From JABSSA01 sp039984715 (GTDB taxonomy: Bacteria > Pseudomonadota > Alphaproteobacteria > Rhodobacterales > Rhodobacteraceae): DNA of 64,000 nt. Position numbers and translations under genes: made by a program. Location of the stretch: positions 434,001 through 498,000 of the forward strand of contig JBDWUA010000016.1 in NCBI GenBank assembly GCA_039984715.1. Direction: 5' to 3'. Under the pieces are notes generated by a model. It made no database searches. It saw only the letters and a program-made list of their open reading frames with translations, and had not been told where the DNA came from. This document shows positions 25,002 through 34,822 of this stretch, piece by piece; the stretch's first letter is position 1, and each line of letters begins with the position of its first letter.

Positions 25002-25074
25002 GACGGCCGCACGGGTAACAGGCAACATTTACCTAAGATTTGCTCGGCATGTATCGGGCAAGCAGTGAGGCGAT

Positions 25075-26049
25075 ATGGCAAACGTGCAGTATACCCATAA
25101 TATGGGGCATCCTGGCTATGGGATGACTCATCAAGATGAAGAAGTTTCATCCCGTAAAGCTCTGACAAACATGACGAATTTTGCTGGCGGCGTCGTCTCT
25201 TTGGCGCTTATCGCAGGTGTCGGAATTTGGGGGTACAAGTTAATCGTTCGCGATGTAACAGGCATTCCCGTTGTACAAGCCGCTCAGGGTGAGATGCGTG
25301 TCAAACCGGACAATCCGGGTGGTCAGCTTGCGTTGCATCAGGGACTGGCAGTCAATTCGATCGCTGCGACCGGCAGTGCAGAAGGGCCAACGGACCAAAT
25401 CACTTTGGCCCCAAGCCCCACGGAGTTGACCGAAGAGGACCTTCCGCATTCGGCTTTGGCACAACAGACCGAAGAAGCCGCACCGGTTGAACAACCAGAA
25501 CCTTTGCAAGTGGCGACGGCCTTGGAACAGGGCGAAATCGATGCGTTGGTCAAAGAGCTGACCAAGGACACGCCGTCTATAGAAGCGGCGTCTATTGAGG
25601 CATCGCCAATTGCGGAATCTGAGACGCCAGAGGCGGCGGCAACAGTTCAACCTGCCGTTTTTGAGGGGGCAGGGCTTAAGGTATCGCTGCGTCCACAAAT
25701 TCGTCCAAGGGGCAAACCACAGGCTGCTGTCATTCGCGTGGCTGCGGCGGCAACTGTCGCGCAGGGAACCAATGAGGTTGATGCGTCTACGTTGCCAGTT
25801 GGGACACGTTTGGTGCAATTGGGTGCTTATGATTCCACTGAAATCGCGCGCGAGCAGTGGGACAGATTAAACGCATCTTTTGGTGATTACCTGACCGGCA
25901 AAGATCGGGTCATCCAACAGGCTAAATCAGGCGGACGCATATTCTATCGTCTACGTGCGATGGGCTTTAGCGATCTATCTGATGCGCGTCGGTTCTGTTC
26001 TGCATTGGTTGCCGAAGGTGCGGACTGTATCCCTGTCGTCATACGATGA
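25075..26049 (+). CDS. SPOR-domain inner-membrane protein
   Basis: 324 residues: short cytoplasmic N-terminus, one transmembrane helix at about 36-58 (GGVVSLALIAGVGIWGYKLI), a long Ala/Glu/Pro-rich periplasmic linker, and a C-terminal SPOR domain from about 250 (GTRLVQLGAYDSTEIAREQW, GRIFYRLRAMGFSDLSDARR, FCSALVAEGADCIPVVIR). SPOR domains bind denuded peptidoglycan glycans at the septum. The architecture is that of a division or wall-remodelling protein. It overlaps nagZ by 4 bp (ATGA), a peptidoglycan-recycling enzyme, which supports a wall-related role. Its own enzymatic activity, if any, is not visible. Confidence 0.93.
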   Translation: MANVQYTHNMGHPGYGMTHQDEEVSSRKALTNMTNFAGGVVSLALIAGVGIWGYKLIVRDVTGIPVVQAAQGEMRVKPDNPGGQLALHQGLAVNSIAATGSAEGPTDQITLAPSPTELTEEDLPHSALAQQTEEAAPVEQPEPLQVATALEQGEIDALVKELTKDTPSIEAASIEASPIAESETPEAAATVQPAVFEGAGLKVSLRPQIRPRGKPQAAVIRVAAAATVAQGTNEVDASTLPVGTRLVQLGAYDSTEIAREQWDRLNASFGDYLTGKDRVIQQAKSGGRIFYRLRAMGFSDLSDARRFCSALVAEGADCIPVVIR

Positions 26050-27035
26050 CATTTGGCGCGACTATATTGGATGCGAGTGAATTGCGCCTGTCGAAAGACG
26101 AGGCGCGATTTTTTCGAGAAGCTGACCCTTTCGGGTTTATCTTGTTCGCACGCAACATAGACACGCCGGATCAGATCTATGCGTTATGCAGCGATATGCG
26201 TGACGCCGTTGGACGTGACGCGCCGATCATGATCGATCAGGAAGGTGGGCGTGTCCAACGTCTGCGCGGGCCAACATGGTATGAATGGACTCCACCGCTG
26301 GATTTTGTGCGACAAGCCGGTGATGATGCGCCGCGCGCGATGTATCTAAGGTATCTGCGGATTGCGTCTGAATTGCGGGCTTTGTCAATTGATGCCAATT
26401 GCGCGCCGATGGTCGATTTACCCATCGATGATGCACATGAATTTCTCAAGAACCGCTGCTATAGCGCGGATGTCGGCGCGATTGGTGAAATTGGCCGATC
26501 GGTCGCAAATGGATTGCTGGATGGTGGTGTTTTGCCGGTGTTAAAGCACATACCGGGGCATGGTCGTGCGACACAAGACAGCCATATTGAACTACCTGTA
26601 ATCGAGGCCGAGCTGGAAGAATTGATCGAAACGGACTTTGTGCCGTTCAAGGTTCTGAATGATCTGCCCATGGGAATGACGGCGCATATCCGCGTGTCAG
26701 CGGTTGATGATGCGCCTGCAACTTTGTCCAAAGACATGATGGCGTTGATCCGCAATGAAATCGGATTCGACGGTTTGATCATGACCGACGATATATCCAT
26801 GAAAGCTTTATCAGGCACCGTTGAACAGATCACGGTTCAATCCTTGGCCGCTGGATGCGATGTCGTTTTGTTGTGTAATGCGTCCCTTGAGGAGCGCATC
26901 GCCTGTGCAAATGCAGCCGGAGCCATGAACGACGAAGCGCAACGGCGCGCCGAAGCGGCCATTGATGCACGTAAGGTGCCCGATGAGATTGACATTGCCG
27001 AGTTGGACGCCGAACTTGAAGCGCTGTTGGCTTAA
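26046..27035 (+). CDS. nagZ: Beta-N-acetylhexosaminidase, glycoside hydrolase family 3
   Basis: Removes N-acetylglucosamine from anhydro-muropeptides in cytoplasmic peptidoglycan recycling. 329 residues. The family-defining KHIPGHGRATQDSH at about residue 170 carries the acid/base His. IMTDDISMKALSG near 240 holds the nucleophile Asp, and IDQEGGRVQRLRGP near 62 binds substrate. Length matches compact NagZ. Overlaps the SPOR gene; scpA follows after 50 bp. The nagZ-scpA-scpB order is typical of Rhodobacteraceae, where tat genes usually come next. Here I see no tatA downstream. Confidence 0.96.
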   Translation: MTFGATILDASELRLSKDEARFFREADPFGFILFARNIDTPDQIYALCSDMRDAVGRDAPIMIDQEGGRVQRLRGPTWYEWTPPLDFVRQAGDDAPRAMYLRYLRIASELRALSIDANCAPMVDLPIDDAHEFLKNRCYSADVGAIGEIGRSVANGLLDGGVLPVLKHIPGHGRATQDSHIELPVIEAELEELIETDFVPFKVLNDLPMGMTAHIRVSAVDDAPATLSKDMMALIRNEIGFDGLIMTDDISMKALSGTVEQITVQSLAAGCDVVLLCNASLEERIACANAAGAMNDEAQRRAEAAIDARKVPDEIDIAELDAELEALLA

Positions 27036-27085
27036 GCGCGCAATGCGCGGTATGACCGACGTGTTTTGAGGAATCCGGTGGCTGA

Positions 27086-27868
27086 ATGGCTGAAGATGAG
27101 TTCCAAGAAGATGTCCTATCTGTTAGCGACCGGCTTGCCGCCGAGGCGCTGATTATTGACGTCGACGGGTTCGAAGGCCCGTTGGATTTGTTGCTGACGT
27201 TGGGACGAACGCAAAAGGTTGATCTGCGCAAAATCTCAATCCTCGAACTGGCGCGGCAGTATTTGCTTTTTGTCGAGAAAGCCAAAGCCTTGCGTTTGGA
27301 ATTGGCCGCCGATTACCTTGTGATGGCGGCGTGGCTGGCGTTCTTGAAATCCCGTTTGCTGTTGCCACCTGATCCAACTGACGAAGGGCCATCAGGCGAA
27401 GAGCTTGCCGCGCATCTGGCTTTCCAATTGGAACGGTTGCAGGCCATGCGCGACGCTGCTGCGCGTTTGATGGGGCGTGATCAGTTGGGGCGTGATTTCT
27501 TTGCGCGTGGACAATCAGAGCAAGTCGAACGGGTGCGGCGGGTGACCTATACCGCGACGCTTTTGGATTTGATGCAGGCCTATGCGCGTATTCGTACCAA
27601 GGATGAATTTCGCCCGTTTATCATGGACCGCAAGAACGTCTTTACGATGGAACAAGCTTTGGAAAGGCTGCGGGGGTTGATGGGCTATGCAGGTGACTGG
27701 GCCGATTTGTCCAGCTTTCTGCCCGAAGGCTGGGAAAGTGATCCCACACGCCGCCGGTCGGCCACGGCTGCGACGTTTGCAGCGACCTTGGAACTGGTAA
27801 AAGAGGGGCATCTCGAGCTCCAGCAATCCGAAACATTCGCACCCATTCGGTTGCGCAAAAAGACTTAA
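27086..27868 (+). CDS. scpA: Segregation and condensation protein A
   Basis: Kleisin subunit of the SMC-ScpA-ScpB condensin complex, bridging SMC heads for chromosome segregation. 260 residues from ATG 27086. The typical N-terminus FEGPLDLLLTLGRTQKVDLR near residue 30-50 is the SMC-binding helix. SILELARQYLLFVEKAKALR and YLVMAAWLAFLKSRLLLPPD follow, and a C-terminal winged helix with a conserved F(V)A(T)xELxKxG-like run (TFAATLELVKEGHLELQQ) ends the protein. scpB begins 5 bp later, so they form one unit. Confidence 0.97.
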   Translation: MAEDEFQEDVLSVSDRLAAEALIIDVDGFEGPLDLLLTLGRTQKVDLRKISILELARQYLLFVEKAKALRLELAADYLVMAAWLAFLKSRLLLPPDPTDEGPSGEELAAHLAFQLERLQAMRDAAARLMGRDQLGRDFFARGQSEQVERVRRVTYTATLLDLMQAYARIRTKDEFRPFIMDRKNVFTMEQALERLRGLMGYAGDWADLSSFLPEGWESDPTRRRSATAATFAATLELVKEGHLELQQSETFAPIRLRKKT

Positions 27869-27873
27869 AGAAA

Positions 27874-28527
27874 ATGTCAGAACACACTGAAGAAGAAGAA
27901 CAAAGCCTGTTTGAAGCTCCGCCAATCGCGGAGCAAGAACGCATGGTCGAAGCGATATTATTCGCAAGTACCGAACCGGTGACGATTTCAGAACTGACGG
28001 GACGTATGCCCCATGGGTGCGACCCTGCCGAAGCGCTTGTATATTTGCGAAAACGTTATGAAGGGCGCGGTATTGAGGTTAAGCGTGTTGGGGATGCTTG
28101 GGCGATCCGGACAGCCGGTGACTTGGGCTTTTTGATGCAAAAGGAAACGGTTGAGACGCGCAAACTTAGCCGGGCTGCCATCGAAACCCTTGCGATCATT
28201 TCTTACCATCAACCGGTGACGCGCGCCGAGATTGAGGAAATTCGAGGCGTGAGTGTCAGTCGCGGCACCGTAGATCAACTGTTGGAGCTGGAATGGATCC
28301 GCTTTGGTCGGCGCAAAATGACACCGGGGCGGCCAGTGACGTTTGTCGTCACGCAAAGCTTTTTGGATCACTTCGGCCTTGAAAACGCACGCGACTTGCC
28401 GGGTCTTAAAGAATTGCGAGCTGCTGGATTGTTGGACAACCGTCCGCCACCGGGCGTGCTGCCGGGTCCCGAGACTGAAGAAGAGGATGAATCCGAAGAA
28501 GGTCAAAGCGAGTTGTTTGAAGATTAG
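27874..28527 (+). CDS. scpB: Segregation and condensation protein B
   Basis: Winged-helix partner of ScpA in condensin. 217 residues from ATG 27874. Features: MVEAILFASTEPVTISELTG near residue 24, then LRKRYEGRGIEVKRVGDAWA, TRKLSRAAIETLAIISYHQP near 100, AEIEEIRGVSVSRGTVDQLL near 120, and the C-terminal TPGRPVTFVVTQSFLDHFGL. A Glu/Asp-rich tail of about 20 residues ends the protein. Immediately follows scpA. No tat genes follow as in many relatives; instead a small basic ORF comes next. Confidence 0.97.
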   Translation: MSEHTEEEEQSLFEAPPIAEQERMVEAILFASTEPVTISELTGRMPHGCDPAEALVYLRKRYEGRGIEVKRVGDAWAIRTAGDLGFLMQKETVETRKLSRAAIETLAIISYHQPVTRAEIEEIRGVSVSRGTVDQLLELEWIRFGRRKMTPGRPVTFVVTQSFLDHFGLENARDLPGLKELRAAGLLDNRPPPGVLPGPETEEEDESEEGQSELFED

Positions 28528-28639
28528 AGCAGCCCGAGTTCGGCGCGTGATGCGGATAAAACGCAAGCTGGTCGGCCTTGTCCTGAAAAATGCCAGATTG
28601 TGTGCTATGTGTTGTTGATCGAGCAAGAGGAGAGGCGCA

Positions 28640-28870
28640 ATGAACGCCAATCAAATCATCAATATGATCATGCGTATTGTGATGCGCAAAGCCATCAACA
28701 AAGGGATTAATATGGGCATCAACAAAGCTGTTGGTGCACGGCAAAAGCAATCACCCCAAGATGATCAGATGTTGTCGCCCGAAGAAAAACAACAGCGCCG
28801 ACAGGCCAAAAAGTCAGTTCGCCAAGCACGCCAAGCTGCAAAGGCCGCGCGCCGCATGAACCGTCTTTAA
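28640..28870 (+). CDS. Small basic hypothetical protein
   Basis: 76 residues from ATG 28640, with AGGAGAGG about 7 nt upstream. The N-terminal 30 residues are amphipathic with repeated Ile/Asn/Lys (MNANQIINMIMRIVMRKAIN, then KGINMGINKAVGARQ). The C-terminal half is highly charged and Arg/Lys/Gln/Ala-rich, probably a helix (KQQRRQAKKSVRQARQAAKA). No transmembrane segment strong enough for TatA. A protein of this kind sits in the same place after scpB in related genomes, but I know no function. Its net positive charge would suit nucleic-acid or membrane binding. Confidence 0.8.
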   Translation: MNANQIINMIMRIVMRKAINKGINMGINKAVGARQKQSPQDDQMLSPEEKQQRRQAKKSVRQARQAAKAARRMNRL

Positions 28871-28966
28871 GACCAAAAAGGTCTGACCAGTCCAGAATAT
28901 TGATCCAAAACGACTTTTCGCGTAACTTCCCTTTTACGGCGAAATTTTAGCGTCAGGATTATTTTT

Positions 28967-29890
28967 ATGTCGGACCACATTACGATCAATCGCGCCAGTT
29001 CTGTGTCTTTGGGCACAGTGGTTATTTTACTTTATACTTTCTTTGTCTTGGCCGTCTTTAGCGGCTTTGCAACGTATATTTACCGAGCTGAATGGCATAC
29101 TGCGCTGGCTTTGGACCCGGAGGGACCACAAGACCTTGATAATTTGATTTTCGCGATCAAGCGAGAAGACGCTTTGCGCACAGAAATTGCAGTTCTGGAA
29201 GGGCAGTTGAGCGCAGCTCTTCAAATTGGAAGCGCGAGCCTTGCATCGGAAACCGAAACGCAAATCGGACCTCAACCCCTCAAAAACTATAGTCGGATCC
29301 AACAAGAACACTCCAGTAAGAACATGGAGGTTGATGCGTTGCCGTTTACACCAGATGAACGGTCAACAGGGCGCGCACGTTTGTCGGCTTTGTCCACAAA
29401 TATATGGGTGATCGGAGATACATTCCGACGGCTTGTTAGCTTTCCGACCATTTTTCTCACTTTGATCGTTACGATTGCCGCGGGTGGCTTGGGCACAATG
29501 GTCGCGTTTTCCCGGCGGTATTACGAGGGGGGCGATGCGGTCAGCATGGCGCGATTATTTGTGAATGTGGGGGAAGGGATTGCGGCAGCTGTCGCGATCT
29601 TTTTGTTTTCTGGGGCAGGGATGTTGGCGTTGACCAACGGAGCGGGTCCGGCAAATGCTGTGGAACTTAGCCCCTATTCAGTTGCCTTTATGGCCTTTTT
29701 ATCGGGCTTCATGGCTGAGGATGCGTTTGCCAGCATTCAGGCGGCCGGGAAACGTATCTTTCAACGGGATGGCCCCAAGGAAGACGCGGAGCAAGATGTA
29801 ACGGACAAGCCTAGCGATGCGGAAACGGTGCTTTCCCCTGTGCAGGACGAGGCACCGGCCGAAACTTCGCCAAATGCTCAGACACGATGA
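28967..29890 (+). CDS. Multi-pass membrane protein, unknown function
   Basis: 307 residues from ATG 28967. Predicted transmembrane segments: about 14-39 (LGTVVILLYTFFVLAVFSGF), 158-180 (FPTIFLTLIVTIAAGGLGTM), 204-224 (GIAAAVAIFLFSGAGMLALT) and 241-256. A polar loop of about 115 residues between the first two includes a Glu/Gln coiled-coil-like stretch. The C-terminal 50 residues are acidic and disordered-looking. No enzyme motif recognised. It is followed by a convergent gene across 156 bp that contains a TTGGGGC/GCCCCAA inverted repeat (29976-29992), probably a weak terminator. Confidence 0.8.
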   Translation: MSDHITINRASSVSLGTVVILLYTFFVLAVFSGFATYIYRAEWHTALALDPEGPQDLDNLIFAIKREDALRTEIAVLEGQLSAALQIGSASLASETETQIGPQPLKNYSRIQQEHSSKNMEVDALPFTPDERSTGRARLSALSTNIWVIGDTFRRLVSFPTIFLTLIVTIAAGGLGTMVAFSRRYYEGGDAVSMARLFVNVGEGIAAAVAIFLFSGAGMLALTNGAGPANAVELSPYSVAFMAFLSGFMAEDAFASIQAAGKRIFQRDGPKEDAEQDVTDKPSDAETVLSPVQDEAPAETSPNAQTR

Positions 29891-30046
29891 CATTTCGGCT
29901 CGTGTGGCAGGGCGCGTGACCTAATTGAGCGCGCTGCGCGCGCATGCGATGATTTGCATTCACGCCATGCAGGCGTTGGGGCGTTGCCCCAAACCCCGTG
30001 CCCTGAGGTGGCAGAGGTTCGGGCCATTTGTCATTGTGTGTTTTTC

Positions 30047-30931
30047 TCAGGCGACAGCACGTTCGAATGGAAGGACCGAGCATTCGTCTTCCAATCTGAG
30101 TTCTTGATACGAAAACTGCATCTCGTGCAGGCCCATAGGCATATTTCGGCGTTCCGCTTCGGTTAAGGGGCGATCATGGGAGTCGACAAAATATTCATCA
30201 TACCCTTGCACTCCATCGATCCGTCCTGATTGTTCAAGGGATGTTCCTGCTTCGCCCAACAGACGCCCCAAAAGGACGTTGGCGACGTGTTTTCTTTGCG
30301 CACCATGATACGAGAACTCGATCAGGATTTCTGCGCGACCCGAGGCGCGAGCTTTGATGGAGTAGGGAGCGTAGCCTGAGACCTGAAGCCCGTAAATGTC
30401 ACGTTTGAATTGCGTAAAAGGGGCGACGGGGTGCGAAAAGCTGTGTTTCCAGCGATGTGCCGTTGCGTGCGCAGTCCCTGCGGCAGTTGTCAGTGTGGCA
30501 TTGATGCTAACATCTGTACCGATCCGCTCTTGGGGGGAGTGAGGCAAGTCTATTGTGACACTACCCGATGCGCGAATTGGGGCCTTTGTTCCTGTTATCA
30601 TCGTCCAGGAAAAGGTGTCACCGGTTGTTTTATCGACTTCAAAGTCGACATTGGCCGGGTTGCTCGCGTTATTGATATAGGTGACGCTGTCCAAATAGGT
30701 GTGCAAATCCGTCTGTTCGATCACAAATGGAAAAACGTGAAAGTTTTCGACGGAGATTTTGAGCGACTCTATTCTTTTGAGCGTAACAGATGTCACGGCG
30801 TCTAAAGGAATGTCGTGTCCCCTTGTTTTCGCTCCGGCGATGAATTCTGCAATGATTTTGTCTTTCTGGGCGGCAATAGCATTTGATGCACGCTTTTGAA
30901 TGACGTCATCCCCTCGATCAATCTGAGGCAT
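30047..30931 (-). CDS. Possible aerolysin/ETX-MTX2-fold protein
   Basis: 294 residues from ATG at 30929-30931, with GGAA 7 nt upstream; a TTG at 30949 is in frame. No signal peptide. Residues 84-180 show the pattern of beta-pore-forming proteins of the ETX/MTX2/aerolysin group: TYINNASNPANVDFEVDKTT at 84-103, a FSWT strand, a Gly/Ser/Thr-alternating stretch (ASGSVTIDLPHSPQERIGTD at 121-140), T-rich INATLTTAAGTAHATAH, then HPVAPFTQFKRDIYGLQVSG, resembling their conserved VPPxTkVkv strand. A later region (RASGRAEILIEFSY) fits too. The match is by eye. If correct it would be a cytoplasmic or non-classically exported pore-like protein. No immunity or secretion genes are adjacent; it sits between an unknown membrane protein and dcd. 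Confidence 0.7.
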   Translation of the reverse strand: MPQIDRGDDVIQKRASNAIAAQKDKIIAEFIAGAKTRGHDIPLDAVTSVTLKRIESLKISVENFHVFPFVIEQTDLHTYLDSVTYINNASNPANVDFEVDKTTGDTFSWTMITGTKAPIRASGSVTIDLPHSPQERIGTDVSINATLTTAAGTAHATAHRWKHSFSHPVAPFTQFKRDIYGLQVSGYAPYSIKARASGRAEILIEFSYHGAQRKHVANVLLGRLLGEAGTSLEQSGRIDGVQGYDEYFVDSHDRPLTEAERRNMPMGLHEMQFSYQELRLEDECSVLPFERAVA

Positions 30932-31034
30932 GGTATGTTCCGATTTCAATTGAAATTACAGTATAATTGTCCGTCTCATGACATGAGTCGGAGCAAGCAG
31001 TCTGTAATCTGGATTACATGAGGCCGGAGCGGAC

Positions 31035-32111
31035 CTATTGGGATTTGAAATGCTTGGACAGTTTTAAACCCTGTCCTTGATAGTTCGATGAAATGCCTGC
31101 GCCGTAAAGCTGAGTGGGCACATCGGACATGTGTTCATAGACAAGGCGTCCGACGATCTGACCGTGTTCCAATACGAATGGAGCTTCGTGGCAGCGGACT
31201 TCCAAGACACCGCGCGATCCGGCACCGCCTGCCGCATCGTGACCAAATCCGGGGTCAAAGAAACCAGCGTAATGGACCCTGAATTCCCCGACCATTGCCA
31301 GATAGGGGGCCATTTCTGCCGCGTAACTTGGCGGTATGTGAACGGCTTCGCGGCTGACCAGAATATAAAAAGCACCCGGGTCTAAAATGATGCGCCCGTC
31401 ATCGCTGTGGACATCTTCCCAGTATTCACGAGGCGAATAATGCCCGATCAAATCAAGGTCGATGACACCTGTATGGGGTTTGGCGCGATACCCAACAAGG
31501 CTGGTGTCAGGCAGGCGTAGATCGACAGAGAACCCTAAACCATCTGCAATTAAGGCAGGGCCGTCCACCAATGGTGTCGTTTCGTGCAATGCGGTCAATT
31601 CAGCGTCATCAACGACGGCTTGCCCTGAGCGAAAGCGAATTTGGTTTAATCGCATACCGGGACGCACAAGAACCGAAAAGGACCGCGGGCAGATTTCAGC
31701 ATAAAGAGGGCCGGTGTATCCATCTGGAATACGATCAAATTCGGTGCCGCCATCGGTGATGGTACGTGTCAAAAGATCAAGGCGACCAGTTGAGCTTTTG
31801 GCATTTGCGACAGCGCTGACCGTTTCGGGCAAAGCCAAACGTTCCATCAAAGGCACGACGTATACGCAGCCTTTTTCCAAAACGGCACCATCGCTTAGGT
31901 CGATCCGGTGCATTTCGAATTCGCTTAGCCGATCAGATACCGTCGCATTATGGCCTGCCAAAAAGGAAGCACGCACGCGGTAGGCCACGGTGCCTAAGCG
32001 CAGATCAATGCTGGCTGGTTGAACTTGAGCGGGCAATATTGCGGGATCGGCGGAGATTTGACCCGCCGCGATCATCTTTTCCAAGTCTTGGTTTGGAATT
32101 ACGCCAGCCAT
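31035..32111 (-). CDS. dcd: 2'-Deoxycytidine 5'-triphosphate deaminase (double-length form)
   Basis: Deaminates dCTP to dUTP in the thymidylate route. 358 residues, about twice the 190-residue E. coli Dcd, with two dUTPase-like domains in tandem as in the alphaproteobacterial form. N-terminal half: QPASIDLRLGTVAYRV near residue 31, ANAKSSTGRLDLLTRTITDG near 103 (Ser/Arg active-site motif), GYTGPLYAEICPRSFSV near 130. C-terminal half: HYSPREYWEDV, GAFYILVSREAVHIPPSYAA and GFFDPGFGHDAAGGAGSRGV near 290. Single gene, upstream of a strong hairpin (32133-32162) and tRNA-Pro on the same strand. Confidence 0.92.
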   Translation of the reverse strand: MAGVIPNQDLEKMIAAGQISADPAILPAQVQPASIDLRLGTVAYRVRASFLAGHNATVSDRLSEFEMHRIDLSDGAVLEKGCVYVVPLMERLALPETVSAVANAKSSTGRLDLLTRTITDGGTEFDRIPDGYTGPLYAEICPRSFSVLVRPGMRLNQIRFRSGQAVVDDAELTALHETTPLVDGPALIADGLGFSVDLRLPDTSLVGYRAKPHTGVIDLDLIGHYSPREYWEDVHSDDGRIILDPGAFYILVSREAVHIPPSYAAEMAPYLAMVGEFRVHYAGFFDPGFGHDAAGGAGSRGVLEVRCHEAPFVLEHGQIVGRLVYEHMSDVPTQLYGAGISSNYQGQGLKLSKHFKSQ

Positions 32112-32132
32112 TTCAGTCCCCCAAGTGCACCA

Positions 32133-32162
32133 CCGCCCGCAACCAATGTTTGGAGCGGGCGG
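32133..32162 (-). terminator. Hairpin between tRNA-Pro and dcd
   Basis: CCGCCCGC (32133-32140) pairs perfectly with GCGGGCGG (32155-32162) around a 14-nt loop. On the minus strand it lies just after the tRNA-Pro 3' end and before dcd. No T-run follows, so it is a tentative terminator or processing hairpin. Confidence 0.4.
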
Positions 32163-32175
32163 TCGTGTGAATATT

Positions 32176-32252
32176 TGGTCGGGCTAGCAGGACTCGAACC
32201 TGCGACCTTCCGTCCCCCAGACGGACGCGCTACCAGGCTGCGCCATAGCCCG
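32176..32252 (-). tRNA. tRNA-Pro (anticodon GGG)
   Basis: 77 nt including encoded CCA (32176-32178). Acceptor stem CGGGCTA pairs with TAGCCCG. Anticodon stem TCCGT/ACGGA encloses loop CTGGGGG, giving anticodon GGG (Pro, codon CCC). The T arm GCAGGTTCGAGTCCTGC is canonical. Located between merR and dcd. Confidence 0.97.
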
Positions 32253-32323
32253 ACGTGGAGAGGTTCATACCTTAATTCCAAATGGGGGCAAGAGGGAAAT
32301 ATCACTAAACTTCTATCGAGCGC

Positions 32324-33445
<1,122 letters not shown>

Positions 33446-33450
33446 TTGCT

Positions 33451-33756
33451 TCAGCGCGTCTTGTTGCCTGCTGCGACCCGATCTTTCATCAGATGAGAGG
33501 GTCGGAACGTTAAAACACGGCGCGGATTAATGGGGACTTCTTCCCCGGTTTTTGGGTTACGTCCCACACGTGCGGATTTGTCCCGCACAGAGAATGTACC
33601 AAAACTGGAAATTTTGACTTGTTCGCCCTGAACCAGTGCGTCTGACATATGCTCAAGCACACGTTCGACCAACTGTGCGCTTTCGTTGCGGCTTAGGCCG
33701 ACTTCGCGAAACACAGCTTCGCTGAGATCCATTCGCGTCAGTGTCTTTTGGGTCAT
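33451..33756 (-). CDS. ihfA: Integration host factor subunit alpha
   Basis: Small nucleoid protein bending DNA, in a dimer with IhfB. 101 residues with a strong ribosome site (GGGGGGACAG before ATG). Recognisable HU/IHF fold: TLTRMDLSEAVFREVGLSRN near residue 5, then ALVQGEQVKISSFGTFSVRD, and the DNA-intercalating arm SARVGRNPKTGEEVPINPRR near 62-80, whose Pro sits in NPKTGEEVPI. Located just upstream of merR on the same strand and downstream of fabH. IHF influences many Rhodobacteraceae promoters. Confidence 0.96.
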   Translation of the reverse strand: MTQKTLTRMDLSEAVFREVGLSRNESAQLVERVLEHMSDALVQGEQVKISSFGTFSVRDKSARVGRNPKTGEEVPINPRRVLTFRPSHLMKDRVAAGNKTR

Positions 33757-33850
33757 CTGTCCCCCCCTTTTTTATCGACCTTAGATTGAGGCGAAATTCC
33801 GAGTCAATATCAATAACTTGACCGACTGGCTGCAAGCGCGCATTTGCCGC

Positions 33851-34822
33851 CTACCAGCGCAGTACAACAGCACCCCACGCAAGGCCACCGCCAATGGCTT
33901 CTGTCACAATTAAATCGCCTTGCTTAATTTGCCCACGCGCCACCCCGACAGACAATGCCAGTGGTATCGAAGCTGCGGACGTATTGCCGTGATCTTGGAC
34001 CGTTACAATGACGCGATCCATGGAAACGCCCATTTTCTTGGCAGTCCCTTGAATGATGCGGATGTTGGCCTGATGCGGCACGACCCAATTCACGTCATCA
34101 GCGGTCAGCCCAGCTCGCTCAAGCGCGGTTTCTGCTGTGCGGCTAAGTTTTTCTACTGCATGGCGGAACACTTGATTGCCTTGCATACGCAAGTGACCGG
34201 TCGCACCCGTACTTACGCCGCCATCGACATAAAGCAGATCCCGGTGGCGACCGTCTGAATTCAGGTCCGTAGACAGAATACCCTGATCTTCGGATGTGCC
34301 TTCGGCTTCGCTGGCTTCCAGAATCAAAGCGCCAGCGCCATCGCCAAACAGCACACATGTTGAACGGTCCGTCCAATCCATGATTCTCGAGAACGTTTCG
34401 GCACCAATGACCATCACGCGTTTTGCTTGGCCGGACAAAATCAAAGCATTGGCATTGCTTAAAGCGTAAACAAATCCAGCACATACAGCTTGAACATCAA
34501 AGGCATAGCCGGAATCCATGCCCAACTCCGCTTGGACCATTGTGGCCGCTGACGGGAACGTAAAATCCGCGGTCGACGTGGCCAGAACAATGGCGTCAAT
34601 GTCATTTGGGTTTAGATTTGCATGCTTGAGAGCCGCCTGAGCCGCTTTGGTTGCAAGGTTCGATGTGGTCTCGTTTTCGGCGGCAAAGTGGCGGCGTTCG
34701 ATGCCGCTGCGCGTGCGAATCCATTCATCTGTTGTTTCCAACGTCTTCTCGAATTCGGTATTTTCGACGACGCGTTCAGGTAAATAATGCCCGATCCCTC
34801 GGACTTTGGCGCGAATAGTCAT
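33851..34822 (-). CDS. fabH: 3-oxoacyl-[ACP] synthase III (KAS III)
   Basis: Initiates fatty-acid synthesis by condensing acetyl-CoA with malonyl-ACP. 323 residues. Catalytic triad visible: Cys in DVQAVCAGFVYAL (about residue 113), His in WVVPHQANIRI (about 247), Asn in QDHGNTSAASIPLA (about 277). N-terminus MTIRAKVRGIGHYLPERVVE is typical, and the loop ETTDEWIRTRSGIERRHFA near 30 is conserved. Overlaps plsX by 4 bp, so the two are translationally coupled. Part of the rpmF-plsX-fabH cluster linking ribosome and lipid synthesis. Confidence 0.98.
   Translation of the reverse strand: MTIRAKVRGIGHYLPERVVENTEFEKTLETTDEWIRTRSGIERRHFAAENETTSNLATKAAQAALKHANLNPNDIDAIVLATSTADFTFPSAATMVQAELGMDSGYAFDVQAVCAGFVYALSNANALILSGQAKRVMVIGAETFSRIMDWTDRSTCVLFGDGAGALILEASEAEGTSEDQGILSTDLNSDGRHRDLLYVDGGVSTGATGHLRMQGNQVFRHAVEKLSRTAETALERAGLTADDVNWVVPHQANIRIIQGTAKKMGVSMDRVIVTVQDHGNTSAASIPLALSVGVARGQIKQGDLIVTEAIGGGLAWGAVVLRW

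Noticed and set aside
28640..28870. TatA
   Set aside because: No clear transmembrane helix followed by the Phe-Gly hinge of TatA, despite its position after scpB.
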